Source: Nitrosomonas sp.
Lineage (GTDB): Bacteria; Pseudomonadota; Gammaproteobacteria; Burkholderiales; Nitrosomonadaceae
DNA: 64,000 nucleotides
Direction of reading: 5' to 3'
NCBI GenBank assembly: GCA_016708955.1
Contig: JADJES010000002.1
Span: 124,001-188,000, forward strand
Numbering within the stretch: position 1 is the stretch's first letter; each line of letters starts with the position of its first letter. The translations under genes were made by a program, and so were the position numbers. Under the pieces are notes generated by a model. That model was given only the letters and a program-made list of their open reading frames with translations. It made no database searches and was not told the origin of the DNA. Shown here in pieces: positions 9,382 through 17,741 of the stretch.

Positions 9382-9711
9382 TTTTCTCTCTCCAGACTAG
9401 CGTCACAAATTTTATAAATAAAAAAACATTTAGATAGAATTATACCAGCACAACACAATGAATGATTTGAAACGATACGAACGATTGCTATTAAACAAGC
9501 CTGCTGAATATATACTTACAAGTGCCAGTGTTTGTATTCTACTGTATTATCATGATGTAAGTCTTTATGATTCGTAAAATTACGAGACAAGATGTTCAGT
9601 TGTCAGTGACACGCAGCAATGACCGGAGGCGTAGTTTTGTTTTTATCTAAAATCAGGAAAATGGTTTTTGAGCTTGAAGAAAGTTGAGAATCTGCAGTAG
9701 TTGTAACTTGA
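9382..9711. promoter_or_regulatory. divergent control region of glnA and recQ
   Basis: A 330-base divergent spacer. On the minus strand the hexamer TGGCAC near 9536 resembles the -24 element of a sigma-54 promoter, which would suit glnA, but the expected TTGCA-like -12 box is not at the right distance. I regard it only as a candidate. No frame is convincing here. Confidence 0.3.
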
Positions 9712-11511
9712 ATGTCCAAAGCCCTTAACATACTCAAAGAAGTTTTTGGTTACCCCGCTTTTCGCGGGCAACAAGCTGAAGTCATTGCACATCTCGGTGA
9801 TGGTGGCGATTGTCTTGTGCTCATGCCGACGGGAGGGGGCAAATCGCTGTGCTATCAGATTCCCGCTTTGTTGCGCGACGGTGCAGCTATCGTTGTTTCT
9901 CCGTTGATTGCATTAATGCAAAATCAGGTGGCTGCGCTGCATGAAGTCGGAGTGCGTGCAGCAGTTCTGAATTCTTCATTGTCACAGCAGGATGCCGCCC
10001 AAGTCGAGCAGAAGCTGCTGGCAGGTGAGTATGATCTGTTGTACGTTGCGCCGGAGCGCCTCCTGACTGCGCGGTTCTTGAACCTGATTACACGCATTCC
10101 GGTTGCATTATTCGCGATTGATGAGGCGCATTGCGTATCGCAATGGGGACATGATTTTCGTCCGGAATACAGTCAATTGTCAGTATTGCATGAGCGTTTT
10201 CCCAAAGTGCCTCGTATTGCTTTAACAGCAACGGCTGACATGGATACCCGGAAAGAGATTATTGAGCGATTGGGGTTGGATGTGGCCAAAGTATTTGTTT
10301 CCAGCTTTGATCGGCCGAATATCCGCTATCAAATTATCGATAAAAACAACAGCCGGTCGCAGTTGTTGGCGTTTATACAAGCGGAACATCCGGGCGATGC
10401 TGGCATTGTCTACTGTCTGTCCCGCAAAAAAGTGGAGGAGACAGCAGCATGGCTGGCCAATCATGGCATGCGTGCAGTAGCCTATCATGCTGGTATGAAC
10501 ATGCAGGAACGTTGCGAGAATCAGGAAAAGTTTCTCCGCGAGGAAGGCGTCATCATGGTCGCTACGATTGCATTCGGTATGGGGATTGATAAGCCAGATG
10601 TGCGTTTTGTTGCGCATTTGGATTTACCCAAGAGTATTGAAGGTTACTACCAGGAAACCGGTCGTGCCGGCCGTGATGGACAGGCAGCCAATGCCTGGAT
10701 GGTGTATGGTCTCGGTGACGTCATCCAGCAAAGGCGCATGATTGAGGAATCTCAGGCACAATTAAAATTTAAGCAGGTTGCTACCCAGAAGCTGGAAGCC
10801 ATGCTGTCGCTGTGCGAAACAACTACATGCCGTCGATTACGTCTGTTAAGTTATTTTGGTGAAACGACTGATCTGGTTCCCTGTGGAAACTGTGATATCT
10901 GTTTAAATCCACCACAAGTCTGGGATGCTACGGTAGACGTGCAGAAGGCGTTGTCCTGTGTTTACCGGACTGGACAGAATTTTGGCGCGGGGCACTTGAT
11001 TGATGTGTTGCGGGGTAATTTGACTGAACGTGTGAAACAATTGCATCACGATAGAATCAGTACGTTTGGTATCGGTAAAGATCTGCCTGAGCGAACCTGG
11101 CGCGCGGTATTTCGACAGATTGTGGCGCTTGGCTTATTAACGACAGATAGTGAAGGTCATGGCGCCTTGCAGCTGATCGAAGCAAGTCGTGCGGTGCTGA
11201 AGGGAAAGGAAAGCGTGTTTTTGCGGCTGCAAACAAAGCCTGAACGATCGCCTGGGAAGCGGCAGACCGATGATCTGGTGCCACTGGACTCCGCCGAGCG
11301 CTACTTGTGGGAGCAGCTACGCTCATGGCGTGCAAAAACAGCCAAGGAACATGGCGTGCCGGCCTATGTGATTTTTCATGACACTACCTTACACGAACTA
11401 GTCCGTTTATGTCCGAAAACGGAAGATGAATTGCGACTGGTTACCGGCATCGGTGCACGCAAACTAGATAAATATGGCAACCATCTGATTGAGATTCTTC
11501 GCGGTTGTTAG
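9712..11511 (+). CDS. recQ: ATP-dependent DNA helicase RecQ
   Basis: A 599-residue 3'-5' helicase that acts in recombination and repair of stalled forks. The order of parts is normal: motif 0 (FRGQQAEVI, about residue 18), Walker A PTGGGKSLCYQIPAL near 39, DEAH box in AIDEAHCVSQWGHDFRPEY near 140 with the aromatic-rich loop, SAT-like motif LTATAD near 170, motif VI QETGRAGRDGQ near 314. The RQC zinc site follows, with cysteines in CETTTC and PCGNCDIC near 365-398, then a C-terminal HRDC domain near 525-599 (YVIFHDTTLHELV). Length and domains match RecQ. The start at 9712 lacks a strong ribosome site. Confidence 0.95.
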   Translation: MSKALNILKEVFGYPAFRGQQAEVIAHLGDGGDCLVLMPTGGGKSLCYQIPALLRDGAAIVVSPLIALMQNQVAALHEVGVRAAVLNSSLSQQDAAQVEQKLLAGEYDLLYVAPERLLTARFLNLITRIPVALFAIDEAHCVSQWGHDFRPEYSQLSVLHERFPKVPRIALTATADMDTRKEIIERLGLDVAKVFVSSFDRPNIRYQIIDKNNSRSQLLAFIQAEHPGDAGIVYCLSRKKVEETAAWLANHGMRAVAYHAGMNMQERCENQEKFLREEGVIMVATIAFGMGIDKPDVRFVAHLDLPKSIEGYYQETGRAGRDGQAANAWMVYGLGDVIQQRRMIEESQAQLKFKQVATQKLEAMLSLCETTTCRRLRLLSYFGETTDLVPCGNCDICLNPPQVWDATVDVQKALSCVYRTGQNFGAGHLIDVLRGNLTERVKQLHHDRISTFGIGKDLPERTWRAVFRQIVALGLLTTDSEGHGALQLIEASRAVLKGKESVFLRLQTKPERSPGKRQTDDLVPLDSAERYLWEQLRSWRAKTAKEHGVPAYVIFHDTTLHELVRLCPKTEDELRLVTGIGARKLDKYGNHLIEILRGC

Positions 11512-11634
11512 CAATTGTGAGCTTTGATTGGAATAATACGGGTAGGCTATGCGCTTGAGTATTTGATCAGTTCCGTTATATACTCAAACTTCATGAAGAA
11601 GTGATGATCAATTTAAAAAAAGGAATTTTAAGCG

Positions 11635-11814
11635 ATGAAATTATCAATTTTTGCTGCAGCTTTAGTAATATTTTTAGCAGCTTGTTCAAACGCCGATATG
11701 GGTGATCCAAATTTTAACGGTGAATGTGAATTTGGAGTTGGTGGTAATGGCGAATGTCTCAAAGAAGGGCAAGATCCACGTCCTTATGGCGGTACCAGCA
11801 AACCAGGGCATTAA
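11635..11814 (+). CDS. small lipoprotein
   Basis: The frame encodes 59 residues. A signal peptide MKLSIFAAALVIFLAAC ends in the lipobox LAAC, so Cys-17 would be lipidated. The mature part has Asp, Gly and two Cys (GECEFGVGGNGECLK), ends in PYGGTSKPGH, and could form a disulfide. The site AAAAGGAA lies in front of the ATG. A strong terminator follows 40 bases later, which supports a real monocistronic gene. I do not recognise the family. A second small lipoprotein gene with a similar layout lies at 13068. Confidence 0.75.
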   Translation: MKLSIFAAALVIFLAACSNADMGDPNFNGECEFGVGGNGECLKEGQDPRPYGGTSKPGH

Positions 11815-11855
11815 TATCAGCTAATCAATAATAAGCGCTCAAAATATGAGACGAA

Positions 11856-11887
11856 AAGACCACCCAGAGCGGTGGTCTTTTTGTTTT
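11856..11887 (+). terminator. rho-independent terminator
   Basis: Perfect 9-bp stem AAGACCACC/GGTGGTCTT with a 6-base loop CAGAGC, followed by TTTTTG and more T. It ends the small lipoprotein transcript, and the preceding A run lets it work in the other direction too. Confidence 0.88.
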
Positions 11888-11975
11888 TGAATCTTTGAAT
11901 TCTGTGATTTACGCGTCTGGTTTATTTAGCCACTTCTTCACACTATGGAGTTATGCAAGCAAAGGCGCTGATGCA

Positions 11976-12566
11976 TCAATGAACATTTCTTTTGCGACGC
12001 ACAGTGAAGCCTACTAAACCTAATCCGGCTAATAGCATCGCGTAGGTTTCTGGTTCTGGAACAGCACTGATCGTATCAGTTACGATGTTATCGTTATTTG
12101 CAAAAGAGGTAACCGAAAATACCAAATTCCCGCTCGTGAAAGAAAGACCTTCCCAGTTGACATACAGGTGATCTGAATCAAAGCTCAACGCCGGGATACC
12201 CAATACACATGTATTTGATACCAGGCTAAATGAACTAAATGGATTCAGCGTCGAAGATATGTCGCTAATAACGAAGCCATTAAATGTTGCGGATGAGAAG
12301 CTGCTGCTATCAGTGAAAGAAATGACGAATCCATCGCTGCCAAAGTCGATTGTGCCATGACCATTGACAACATCAGCTACTTCCACGCTGGAATCGACTA
12401 GATAGTTTCCATTAGCTGCCGCAGCATAAGGCGTGCTCAAGTCTGGAAAATAATACTGGTAATTCACTGTTTGTCCATCAAATATCCCAGCATTTGCAAT
12501 ACTTGCGCTGGAACCAAACCAAAGTGCCACAGAAATTGCTATCAATCGTAAAGAATTTCGCATCAT
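11976..12566 (-). CDS. PEP-CTERM sorting domain protein
   Basis: A 196-residue exported protein. It has an N-terminal signal peptide ending SIANA-GIF near residue 26, a Ser/Asn-rich beta-type body, and a textbook PEP-CTERM tail: VPEPETYAMLLAGLGLVGF, then RRKR, at residues about 168-193. Such tails are cut and processed by an exosortase during export through the inner membrane, usually in organisms making exopolysaccharide. No exosortase gene is in the window. The body resembles other unknown PEP-CTERM proteins only in composition. The gene stands alone on the minus strand with AGGAGT before ATG. The remains of a polysaccharide locus at the left edge fit this trait. Confidence 0.92.
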   Translation of the reverse strand: MMRNSLRLIAISVALWFGSSASIANAGIFDGQTVNYQYYFPDLSTPYAAAANGNYLVDSSVEVADVVNGHGTIDFGSDGFVISFTDSSSFSSATFNGFVISDISSTLNPFSSFSLVSNTCVLGIPALSFDSDHLYVNWEGLSFTSGNLVFSVTSFANNDNIVTDTISAVPEPETYAMLLAGLGLVGFTVRRKRNVH

Positions 12567-13067
12567 TTAACTCCTGAAAAATTTATCGCACACCATGAAC
12601 TACGAGACCGTAGAGTAGGGTGCATAATGCATGAATTGTTTTCAATTAAATAGAGAAAAGTGTCATGAAATTAATAAGATAAATGAACTAAAAATGCCCT
12701 GGGCATTAATAGTCTGAGTGAACCGGGAGGTGGTGGGCTGAATGTCCCGTTAGTGAGGTGGTGCAGATGGAGGTGATTTTCTAAGTGACTATATTTATTT
12801 GAAAAACTTGGAGTGAATCAAACGCGGAGCACACGGGAATCTTAGAGATCATATGTCATAAACTATTTTAGTTGTGAGCTTAACAATATTTATTTTTAGA
12901 AGCGCCCTGAATATGAATTTTGGGTGTTGCAACTCCTTTCTTATTTTTCTTCTCTTCACAAAAATGAATAATATTGACGTAGATCAATGTTAAGTTCAAC
13001 CATAATTGGCAGCATAACCACATCTGCAGCATGTTAGCTTCAGGTTTACTAAAATATAAGGGATAAA
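12567..13067. other. intergenic region, no gene recognised
   Basis: About 500 AT-rich bases separate the PEP-CTERM gene and the next small lipoprotein. Short frames occur but have no recognisable content or good starts. The promoters of the two divergent genes should be here. Confidence 0.4.
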
Positions 13068-13217
13068 ATGAAATTAATAGCATTAGTTACTATCATTATG
13101 GTATTTGCATTGACATTAACCGCTTGTAGCAAACCAACAGTTGATTCACCTGATACGGATTCATATGGAAAGACTATTAAACCAGACCATAACGTTCCTG
13201 AAGCGGATCGTGATTAG
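13068..13217 (+). CDS. small lipoprotein
   Basis: The frame gives 49 residues. The signal peptide MKLIALVTIIMVFALTLTAC ends in the lipobox LTAC with Cys-20. The mature part is short, acidic and polar (SKPTVDSPDTDSYGK, then HNVPEADRD). The ribosome site AAGGGATAAA precedes the ATG well. It is similar in design, though not in sequence, to the lipoprotein at 11635. The function is unknown. A possible hairpin GCCATTAAA/TTTAATGGC with a long loop lies downstream at about 13250-13311. Confidence 0.7.
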   Translation: MKLIALVTIIMVFALTLTACSKPTVDSPDTDSYGKTIKPDHNVPEADRD

Positions 13218-13380
13218 TTTGATCTAATATTATGGAGTCAGCCATTAAACAGAGAGATTTCTCATGGTTTCGAAGCACGGAATGCGGAGATTCTAATCAA
13301 TCTTTTTAATGGCAGATTCTATAAGAAGTGAGATCCTGTGTATTGGGTGCGTTTGAACAAACAACAGTAAAGTTACATAG

Positions 13381-13521
13381 GGGCACTTCTAAAAATTCAA
13401 AGTTCTAAACAAAACGAGGCACGAGAAAAAAATGGTTACGCAGCATATGCATGATATGTAAGGAAACATTTTTTTCGAGTAACAAAGTGTTGTGACGAAA
13501 TTTGGATCTTTAGAAGTGCCC
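13381..13521. repeat. MITE, copy 1 (141 bp)
   Basis: The ends are inverted repeats starting GGGCACTTCTAAA with about 20 matching bases. It has no coding capacity and is flanked by the 4-bp direct repeat ATAG. Two further copies lie at 35082 and 38822. Ends plus a 4-base NTAR target fit a non-autonomous relative of IS5-type elements. Confidence 0.88.
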
Positions 13522-13693
13522 ATAGGATTTTGCGTAAATCCGCAGCCAGAGAGATTTTAATCCGGTCTTAAATTTCCTGATTTTAGTCCAAATCCAGTCC
13601 GGATTTTTGGGGAGGCTGTACTATCCCACCCCAGGCAGAAGATCCAATACAACTTTACTGTTTGAGAAACTCAAGGAATGAGAGAGCCTGATA

Positions 13694-13888
13694 ATGAGCG
13701 GAACCCAAGCATTCATTTTATTGGTAACTATTGCGGCCCTGCTTACCATTAGCATCATGTGGAAAGATTGGCTTACCGCCAAAGAACACGAGCACTGGCA
13801 GGATGCAGCGCTAAAACTCTCTCAACAAGAAACGGAACGCATTAGAATGATTACTGATGCAGTCTCGCAAAAAAACTCCTCTCAATAG
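13694..13888 (+). CDS. small single-span membrane protein
   Basis: A 64-residue protein with one hydrophobic segment (FILLVTIAALLTISIMW, residues 7-23) and a charged cytoplasmic-type tail rich in Glu, Gln and Lys (KEHEHWQDAALKLSQQETER) that could form a helix. A GAGAGAG stretch is in front of the ATG. I do not recognise it. Composition and a clean start argue for a real gene, but the surroundings are repeat-rich, so confidence is moderate. Confidence 0.5.
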   Translation: MSGTQAFILLVTIAALLTISIMWKDWLTAKEHEHWQDAALKLSQQETERIRMITDAVSQKNSSQ

Positions 13889-14471
13889 AATGGCAAGAGT
13901 AATTGCCAAGATAATGCATTGTTATGTAAGCAAATTCAATGCAATCTGATGACCAAACAGTAAACCAGATATCAAGGACCCGAAAAAGAATTAGAGACCA
14001 CTGAGTTTTGTCTCCAAAATAGGTGTGTAAGTTGTAAAACTGAGAGTATTCATTCATTCAATGAATGATAACGCTAATAGAGTTGAAATCAGTCGAATAT
14101 TCGCCAAGCTCGCAATCCCGCTAATAAGATAGCGGCGAGGGCTAGCAGGCGGCATAGATGTCTTTCTTCGATAACTGGATCAGGCATTTTCTTTCCAGCA
14201 TATTATTACGATTTTCGGCGAGAGCCCGCCTTATCAAGCGGGAAAATTCCGGCAGGATATTCAGGTCGCGATCAGAAAATTGAGTGGAATTGGTAAGAAG
14301 CAAGACGACTTAAATATACTCCAGCAACAATAGCAACCTCTTGCAAAGTTTTTGTCTGAGATTGCAATTCAGTACAGACCAAAGATCGAGCAACGGTGAT
14401 TATTTCTGACTACAAAACAGGTGTATACAACCGATTAGAAAACGGAGAGTATTCAATGCGCCCAACGAAAG
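13889..14471. other. repeat-rich intergenic DNA, no gene recognised
   Basis: Nearly 600 bases without a convincing frame. A short palindrome ATTCATTCAATGAAT lies near 14050-14065. Traces of a plus-strand frame near 14190-14330 look like the tail of a degraded transposase or phage gene but cannot be assigned. Confidence 0.3.
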
Positions 14472-14639
14472 TTAACCCGGATATTGCATAAATTCGCACG
14501 ATGATCACGCATGATATTGGTTTCACAAGGGATTTTTCGAAGAAGCGGTGTAGTTATTCATACACCTGACTGAGACAAATCCCTTGTGGAATCAAGAGAC
14601 AAGTGAGTGCGTGTGCAATTCATGCAATATCCGGGTTAA
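14472..14639. repeat. 168-bp palindromic element
   Basis: The outer arms TTAACCCGGATATTGCAT and ATGCAATATCCGGGTTAA are exact reverse complements apart from small internal slips. A second inner pair, CACAAGGGATTT and AAATCCCTTGTG, is nested inside. The RNA or single strand would fold into one long two-step hairpin. It has no frame. It could be a MITE of another IS; no second copy is in the window. Confidence 0.75.
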
Positions 14640-14770
14640 GTGTTATTATTCAAAGGAATAGTAATTCTTAGCTAAGGTATCTGACGACACCTTTTTTGTC
14701 TTCTGCCACAATCGGCGAACCGGGAGCAGGAAAACTACGCCCAGGGAATCTCGGGATAACCAGCGCTAGT

Positions 14771-14836
14771 CATTTCGAACAGTGTGAGAAATCTTTGGTG
14801 TTCAGTGCTATAGATTTCTCGCTACGCTCGAAATGA
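14771..14836. repeat. REP-like inverted repeat
   Basis: A 66-bp imperfect palindrome: CATTTCGAAC at one end, CTCGAAATGAC at the other, with GAGAAATCTTT and ATAGATTTCTCGC inside. A related core lies within the MITE at 58922-59031. Confidence 0.75.
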
Positions 14837-14910
14837 CAGTTATTTTTAGAACTTGAGTAAGTTCAAGGGGCGCGCCTCCGGCTGGCGAGAAGGGTATGAA
14901 CTCGAAAGAA

Positions 14911-14960
14911 GGCATGCGGCCCGAATAGGAATTCTTAGTTATCGATCGGATGCCATTTTT
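14911..14960 (+). repeat. promoter-region repeat upstream of hicB, copy 1
   Basis: The segment GAAGGCATGC, then CGAATAGGAATTCTTAGT, then GCCATTTTT lies about 100 bases before hicB. A diverged second copy lies at 16857-16930, after hicA. A TATAAT box follows at 14991. The repeat may contain the HicB/HicA operator. Confidence 0.6.
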
Positions 14961-15173
14961 TAAACAGAATCTGATTTTGATTCCGTAAGGTATAATTCTT
15001 CAAACATACTTAAGAGGATAAAATCATGGAGCTTTCCGCCGTATTAACACCAGCGCCAGAAGGTGGTTATGTTGCCTTCAATCCTGAAACGGGAACGACC
15101 ACACAAGGAGAAACCGTTGAGGAGGCTCTGGCTAATTTGGTTGAAGCAACTGAACTCTACCTTGAAGAATTTC

Positions 15174-16520
15174 GGTTCATCCGGCAAGTGCGTACTTTTG
15201 GGTTTAACCGACAAGGACATAATTGGTTTCATGCAGCGCCATAATTTTGAGTTTAAAGAACTCGACATCTCTGAAACCATAGGCCATTTTGTGCAAAGTT
15301 TTTTATCTTGTTGTTGGTACCTTCCAACGGCCCGGTTGATAAACCATTAAAATCGAAATAAGCCAGGATACCTGAGCGGTGTGCTGCAATAGTTTTAGAG
15401 AATTGCTTGGCATGTTGACATCCGAAGCAGCGGCTTTTTTACCCATTCATCCAATGCATTTTGAGCTGAGAGTTTATCCGGTTGATGCCAGATATTGCGT
15501 AACTCTTCTTTCATGTAATAGGCCGTTGCCAAGGGCTCATTGAGCTTTAATGCTTCGTCCAGACGTTGACGTTCATTGCGCTTGTCATCCAGGTTGTCAG
15601 GGTTCTTCAGCAACAGCCAGCGAATGCCCTTCAAAACGGGTTTGCCCAACCCATTTTCTGCTTCTCGTTGCAGATCACGACGCAGTTTTGTCAACTTTTC
15701 GTTGAACAGCTTAATAATATGGAAGTGATCGAACACTAGCGTTGCATCTGGGATATTAGCCCGCACCGCACTGATGTATGCTGGCCCCATGTCGGTCGCA
15801 ACCGCTTCAATCCGTGCACCCGATCGTTTCAAACGCTTCCAAAACGGAATCAGTGCATCGGCACCTTTCCCATTGCCAACAAAAATCACTGCCCCACGTT
15901 GAAGATCCAGAACTATCGTTAAATAACCCAGCTTCTTGCCTTGGTATATTTCATCCAGCGCAATGCGTTTTATCTGGCCAATTTCGGCAACCGATAACGT
16001 TTATTCAGATTGTCCTTCTGTATTCCCTTAACCAGATCCCAGCTCACTCCAAGATGGCGTGCTACTGCCTGGATGGTCATGTGCCAGAGAGATCCAAAAC
16101 CAATCTTTCGAAAGAACGTGTATAGCGCTTGTGCTCATCAGCAAACTGTATCTTTACCTGACGAACTGCTTGGCATCGGGTGCATTCTACCCGCTGAACT
16201 GGAAGGTCGATATAGACGCTTTGACCTACCGGTATTGTCCTGAAGCGTCTAACCAACTTTCCCCGGCAATGTATCTCGCGGCTTTTACATACCGGACATC
16301 TCAATCGCCAATGATCCGCTTGTATTGCAACAACTATGACACCCGCAATAAAACAAGTGCTTTGATAAAAATAACCAACTATACCAAAGGCGTGATACAG
16401 CAAACTGGTCGACATGTTGAAAAAACCTCTTCGTTGAAAATCAGAGATAATTTCAACCTTTAATTCACTTTATTTCAACATGCATTTCTGACTAACAAGT
16501 ACGCACTTGCCGGATGAACC
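15174..16520 (-). mobile_element. ISL3-family insertion sequence, copy B
   Basis: A 1347-bp element, inverted relative to copies A and C, with ends GGTTCATCCGGCAAGTGCG. It is flanked by a perfect 8-bp direct repeat AGAATTTC at 15166-15173 and 16521-16528. It splits hicB. Confidence 0.93.
15204..16415 (-). pseudogene. ISL3 transposase, frameshifted (copy B)
   Basis: This is the best preserved of the three copies. The N-terminal part is open for 112 codons, through the zinc-ribbon cysteines CPVCKSREIHC and CTRCQ. A frame slip lies near 16080 and others near 15950 and 15415. The central DDE region (TDMGPAYISAVRANIP, then FDHFHIIKLFNEKLTK) is intact. The span of 1212 bases equals 404 codons, so a few compensating indels separate it from an intact gene. 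Confidence 0.85.
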
Positions 16521-16579
16521 AGAATTTCCATTGACCACCTCTGCTCGTTCACTGCTGACAACCTTTCATATAACGGAAC

Positions 16580-16801
16580 ATGCCTAAGTTGCCCGTTATT
16601 TCCGGGATAGAAGCGATAAAAGCGCTGGAACGATTGGGTTTCTCCGTAGTACGTCAGCGCGGCAGCCATATTGTTCTTCGCAAAGGTTCTTCTGGCTGTG
16701 TTGTGCCGAATCATCACGAATTGAAGGTGGGAACTCTGAGTGGAATACTAAAGCAAGCTGGAATATCGCCTGATGAATTCATTAAAGTGTTGCGCCCTTG
16801 A
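16580..16801 (+). CDS. hicA: HicA toxin (mRNA interferase)
   Basis: A 73-residue protein of the HicA/YcfA family, a double-stranded-RNA-binding-like fold that cleaves mRNA. The signature GFSVVRQRGSHIVLRK at residues 21-36 holds the catalytic His in GSH, followed by VVPNHHELKVGTLSGILKQA. It is full length with no defect. It overlaps the end of hicB, so it was translationally coupled to the antitoxin. With hicB split 1.4 kb upstream, toxin expression depends on whatever promoter survives or on the IS. Either the toxin is poorly expressed, the hybrid HicB still works, or another antitoxin protects the cell. Confidence 0.92.
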   Translation: MPKLPVISGIEAIKALERLGFSVVRQRGSHIVLRKGSSGCVVPNHHELKVGTLSGILKQAGISPDEFIKVLRP

Positions 16802-16856
16802 TTTTCCATATGGCAAAACGGATTTGTATTTTTTGTTACTCGCCGCCGATGGGTGC

Positions 16857-17045
16857 GAAGGCATGCAACCGAAAGGGGACATGCTGCTCGAATAGGAATT
16901 CTTAGTTATAGACCTGACACCATTTTTATATAGTATCTCAAAAAACAAGGAGATAACATGCGACTTTCCGGTTTGTATTTCATTGCTGGCGTATTATATT
17001 GCGTCATTTCGGACGTCTAATTCTAGTTAGGGGCAAGGAAGAAGA
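16857..17045 (+). repeat. promoter-region repeat, copy 2, and spacer before the HNH cassette
   Basis: The first part repeats the hicB upstream region in diverged form (GAAGGCATGC, then CGAATAGGAATTCTTAGTT at 16892, then CACCATTTTT). It is followed by AAGGAG and a short frame MRLSGLYFIAGVLYCV that stops at 17020 and may be a decayed second hicB start. GTTAGGGG at 17026 lies where an attC or attI core would be expected before the next cassette, but it is not a perfect core. Confidence 0.5.
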
Positions 17046-17669
17046 ATGGAAATTTGTGCAATTTGTGGACTAAATGAGGCAATAACTAGAGATCATGTTC
17101 CTCCAAAATCAATTTTTCCAAAACCACGGCCTGAGAACCTAATTACGGTTCCAGCATGCTCAGACTGTAATAACGGTGCATCTGATTTAGATGACTTGTT
17201 TAAGGTGTATCTAAGTATGCATGCGGCAAGTGGATCTGATATAGCTAGACGTTTATTTACTGAAAAAACAGCCAGAACACTGGAGCGAAACAAAGCATTG
17301 CTTTCTCGAATAGCAGAAGAATCAAAAGAACTAGAAATCGAAGATGAGAAAGGGAATGTAGTTACGAGAACCGGGGTCCTTTGGGATTCTAAGGCCCATG
17401 ATGCAGTTATAGAAAGAACAATTCGTGGGTTATATTTTACTCACACGGGTAATGTGGTTCCCAGAGCCACTGTTCTAAAAGTACAGTGGCTTCATGGGGT
17501 ACCAGAAGATATTGAATCGAGAATCGATTTATTTACTGAAGTTACCATTGGTGATGACCAAGTAATATATAAATATCTTATTTGTGAAGAAGATCCACGT
17601 TATTCATTGTGGGTGTTTGAATTTTATGGAGCTCACTGGGCTAGTGGACACATCTCACCACGTGAATAA
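17046..17669 (+). CDS. HNH-type zinc nuclease-like protein (cassette gene)
   Basis: A 207-residue protein. The N-terminus has CAICG (residues 4-8), TRDHVPPKSIFP (15-26) and CSDCNNG (38-44), the CxxC...H...CxxC pattern of HNH nucleases with a zinc knuckle. The rest is alpha/beta and unlike anything I can name (LYFTHTGNVVPRATVL, then SLWVFEFYGAHWASGH). It probably binds and cuts nucleic acid, perhaps as a defence gene. It ends just before an attC site and reads in the usual cassette direction. The base composition (AT-rich) differs sharply from the next, GC-rich cassette, as expected for cassettes of separate origin. Confidence 0.72.
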   Translation: MEICAICGLNEAITRDHVPPKSIFPKPRPENLITVPACSDCNNGASDLDDLFKVYLSMHAASGSDIARRLFTEKTARTLERNKALLSRIAEESKELEIEDEKGNVVTRTGVLWDSKAHDAVIERTIRGLYFTHTGNVVPRATVLKVQWLHGVPEDIESRIDLFTEVTIGDDQVIYKYLICEEDPRYSLWVFEFYGAHWASGHISPRE

Positions 17670-17670
17670 A

Positions 17671-17741
17671 GCCCTAGCAATGCGCTCGTGTGGGACGCTG
17701 CGCTGCGATGCGGCTTGCGCCCCACAGCTTAAACGTTGGGC
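17671..17741 (+). repeat. integron attC site 1
   Basis: A 71-bp site begins with GCCCTAGCAATGCGC and ends ACGTTGGGC; the last seven bases GTTGGGC fit the GTTRRRY core. The interior arms TGTGGGACGC and GCGCCCCACA pair, giving the usual imperfect attC hairpin with a few unpaired bases. It separates the HNH and AbiGi-like genes. Confidence 0.82.

Larger units (their letters stand above)
15026..16587 (+). pseudogene. hicB: HicB antitoxin gene split by ISL3
   Basis: HicB binds and neutralises HicA and usually represses the operon. The first 49 codons (MELSAVLTPAPEGGYVAFNP, then VEEALANLVEATELYLEEF) form the RNase H-like partial fold that binds toxin. ISL3 copy B enters after codon 49. Removing it and one AGAATTTC copy restores a 68-residue frame that ends FHITEHA and overlaps the hicA start by 8 bases. 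As written, the first part runs into IS sequence and stops at 15244, which gives a 72-residue hybrid. A TATAAT box at 14991 and AGAGGA before the ATG support expression. The hybrid might still bind HicA; this is inference. Confidence 0.85.

Noticed and set aside
9520..9560. Sigma-54 promoter for glnA around TGGCAC
   Set aside because: The -12 element is missing at the required distance, so I only mention it as a weak candidate.
17020..17040. A third attC or attI core (GTTAGGGG) before the HNH gene
   Set aside because: The last base of the core does not fit GTTRRRY and no paired arm could be found upstream.
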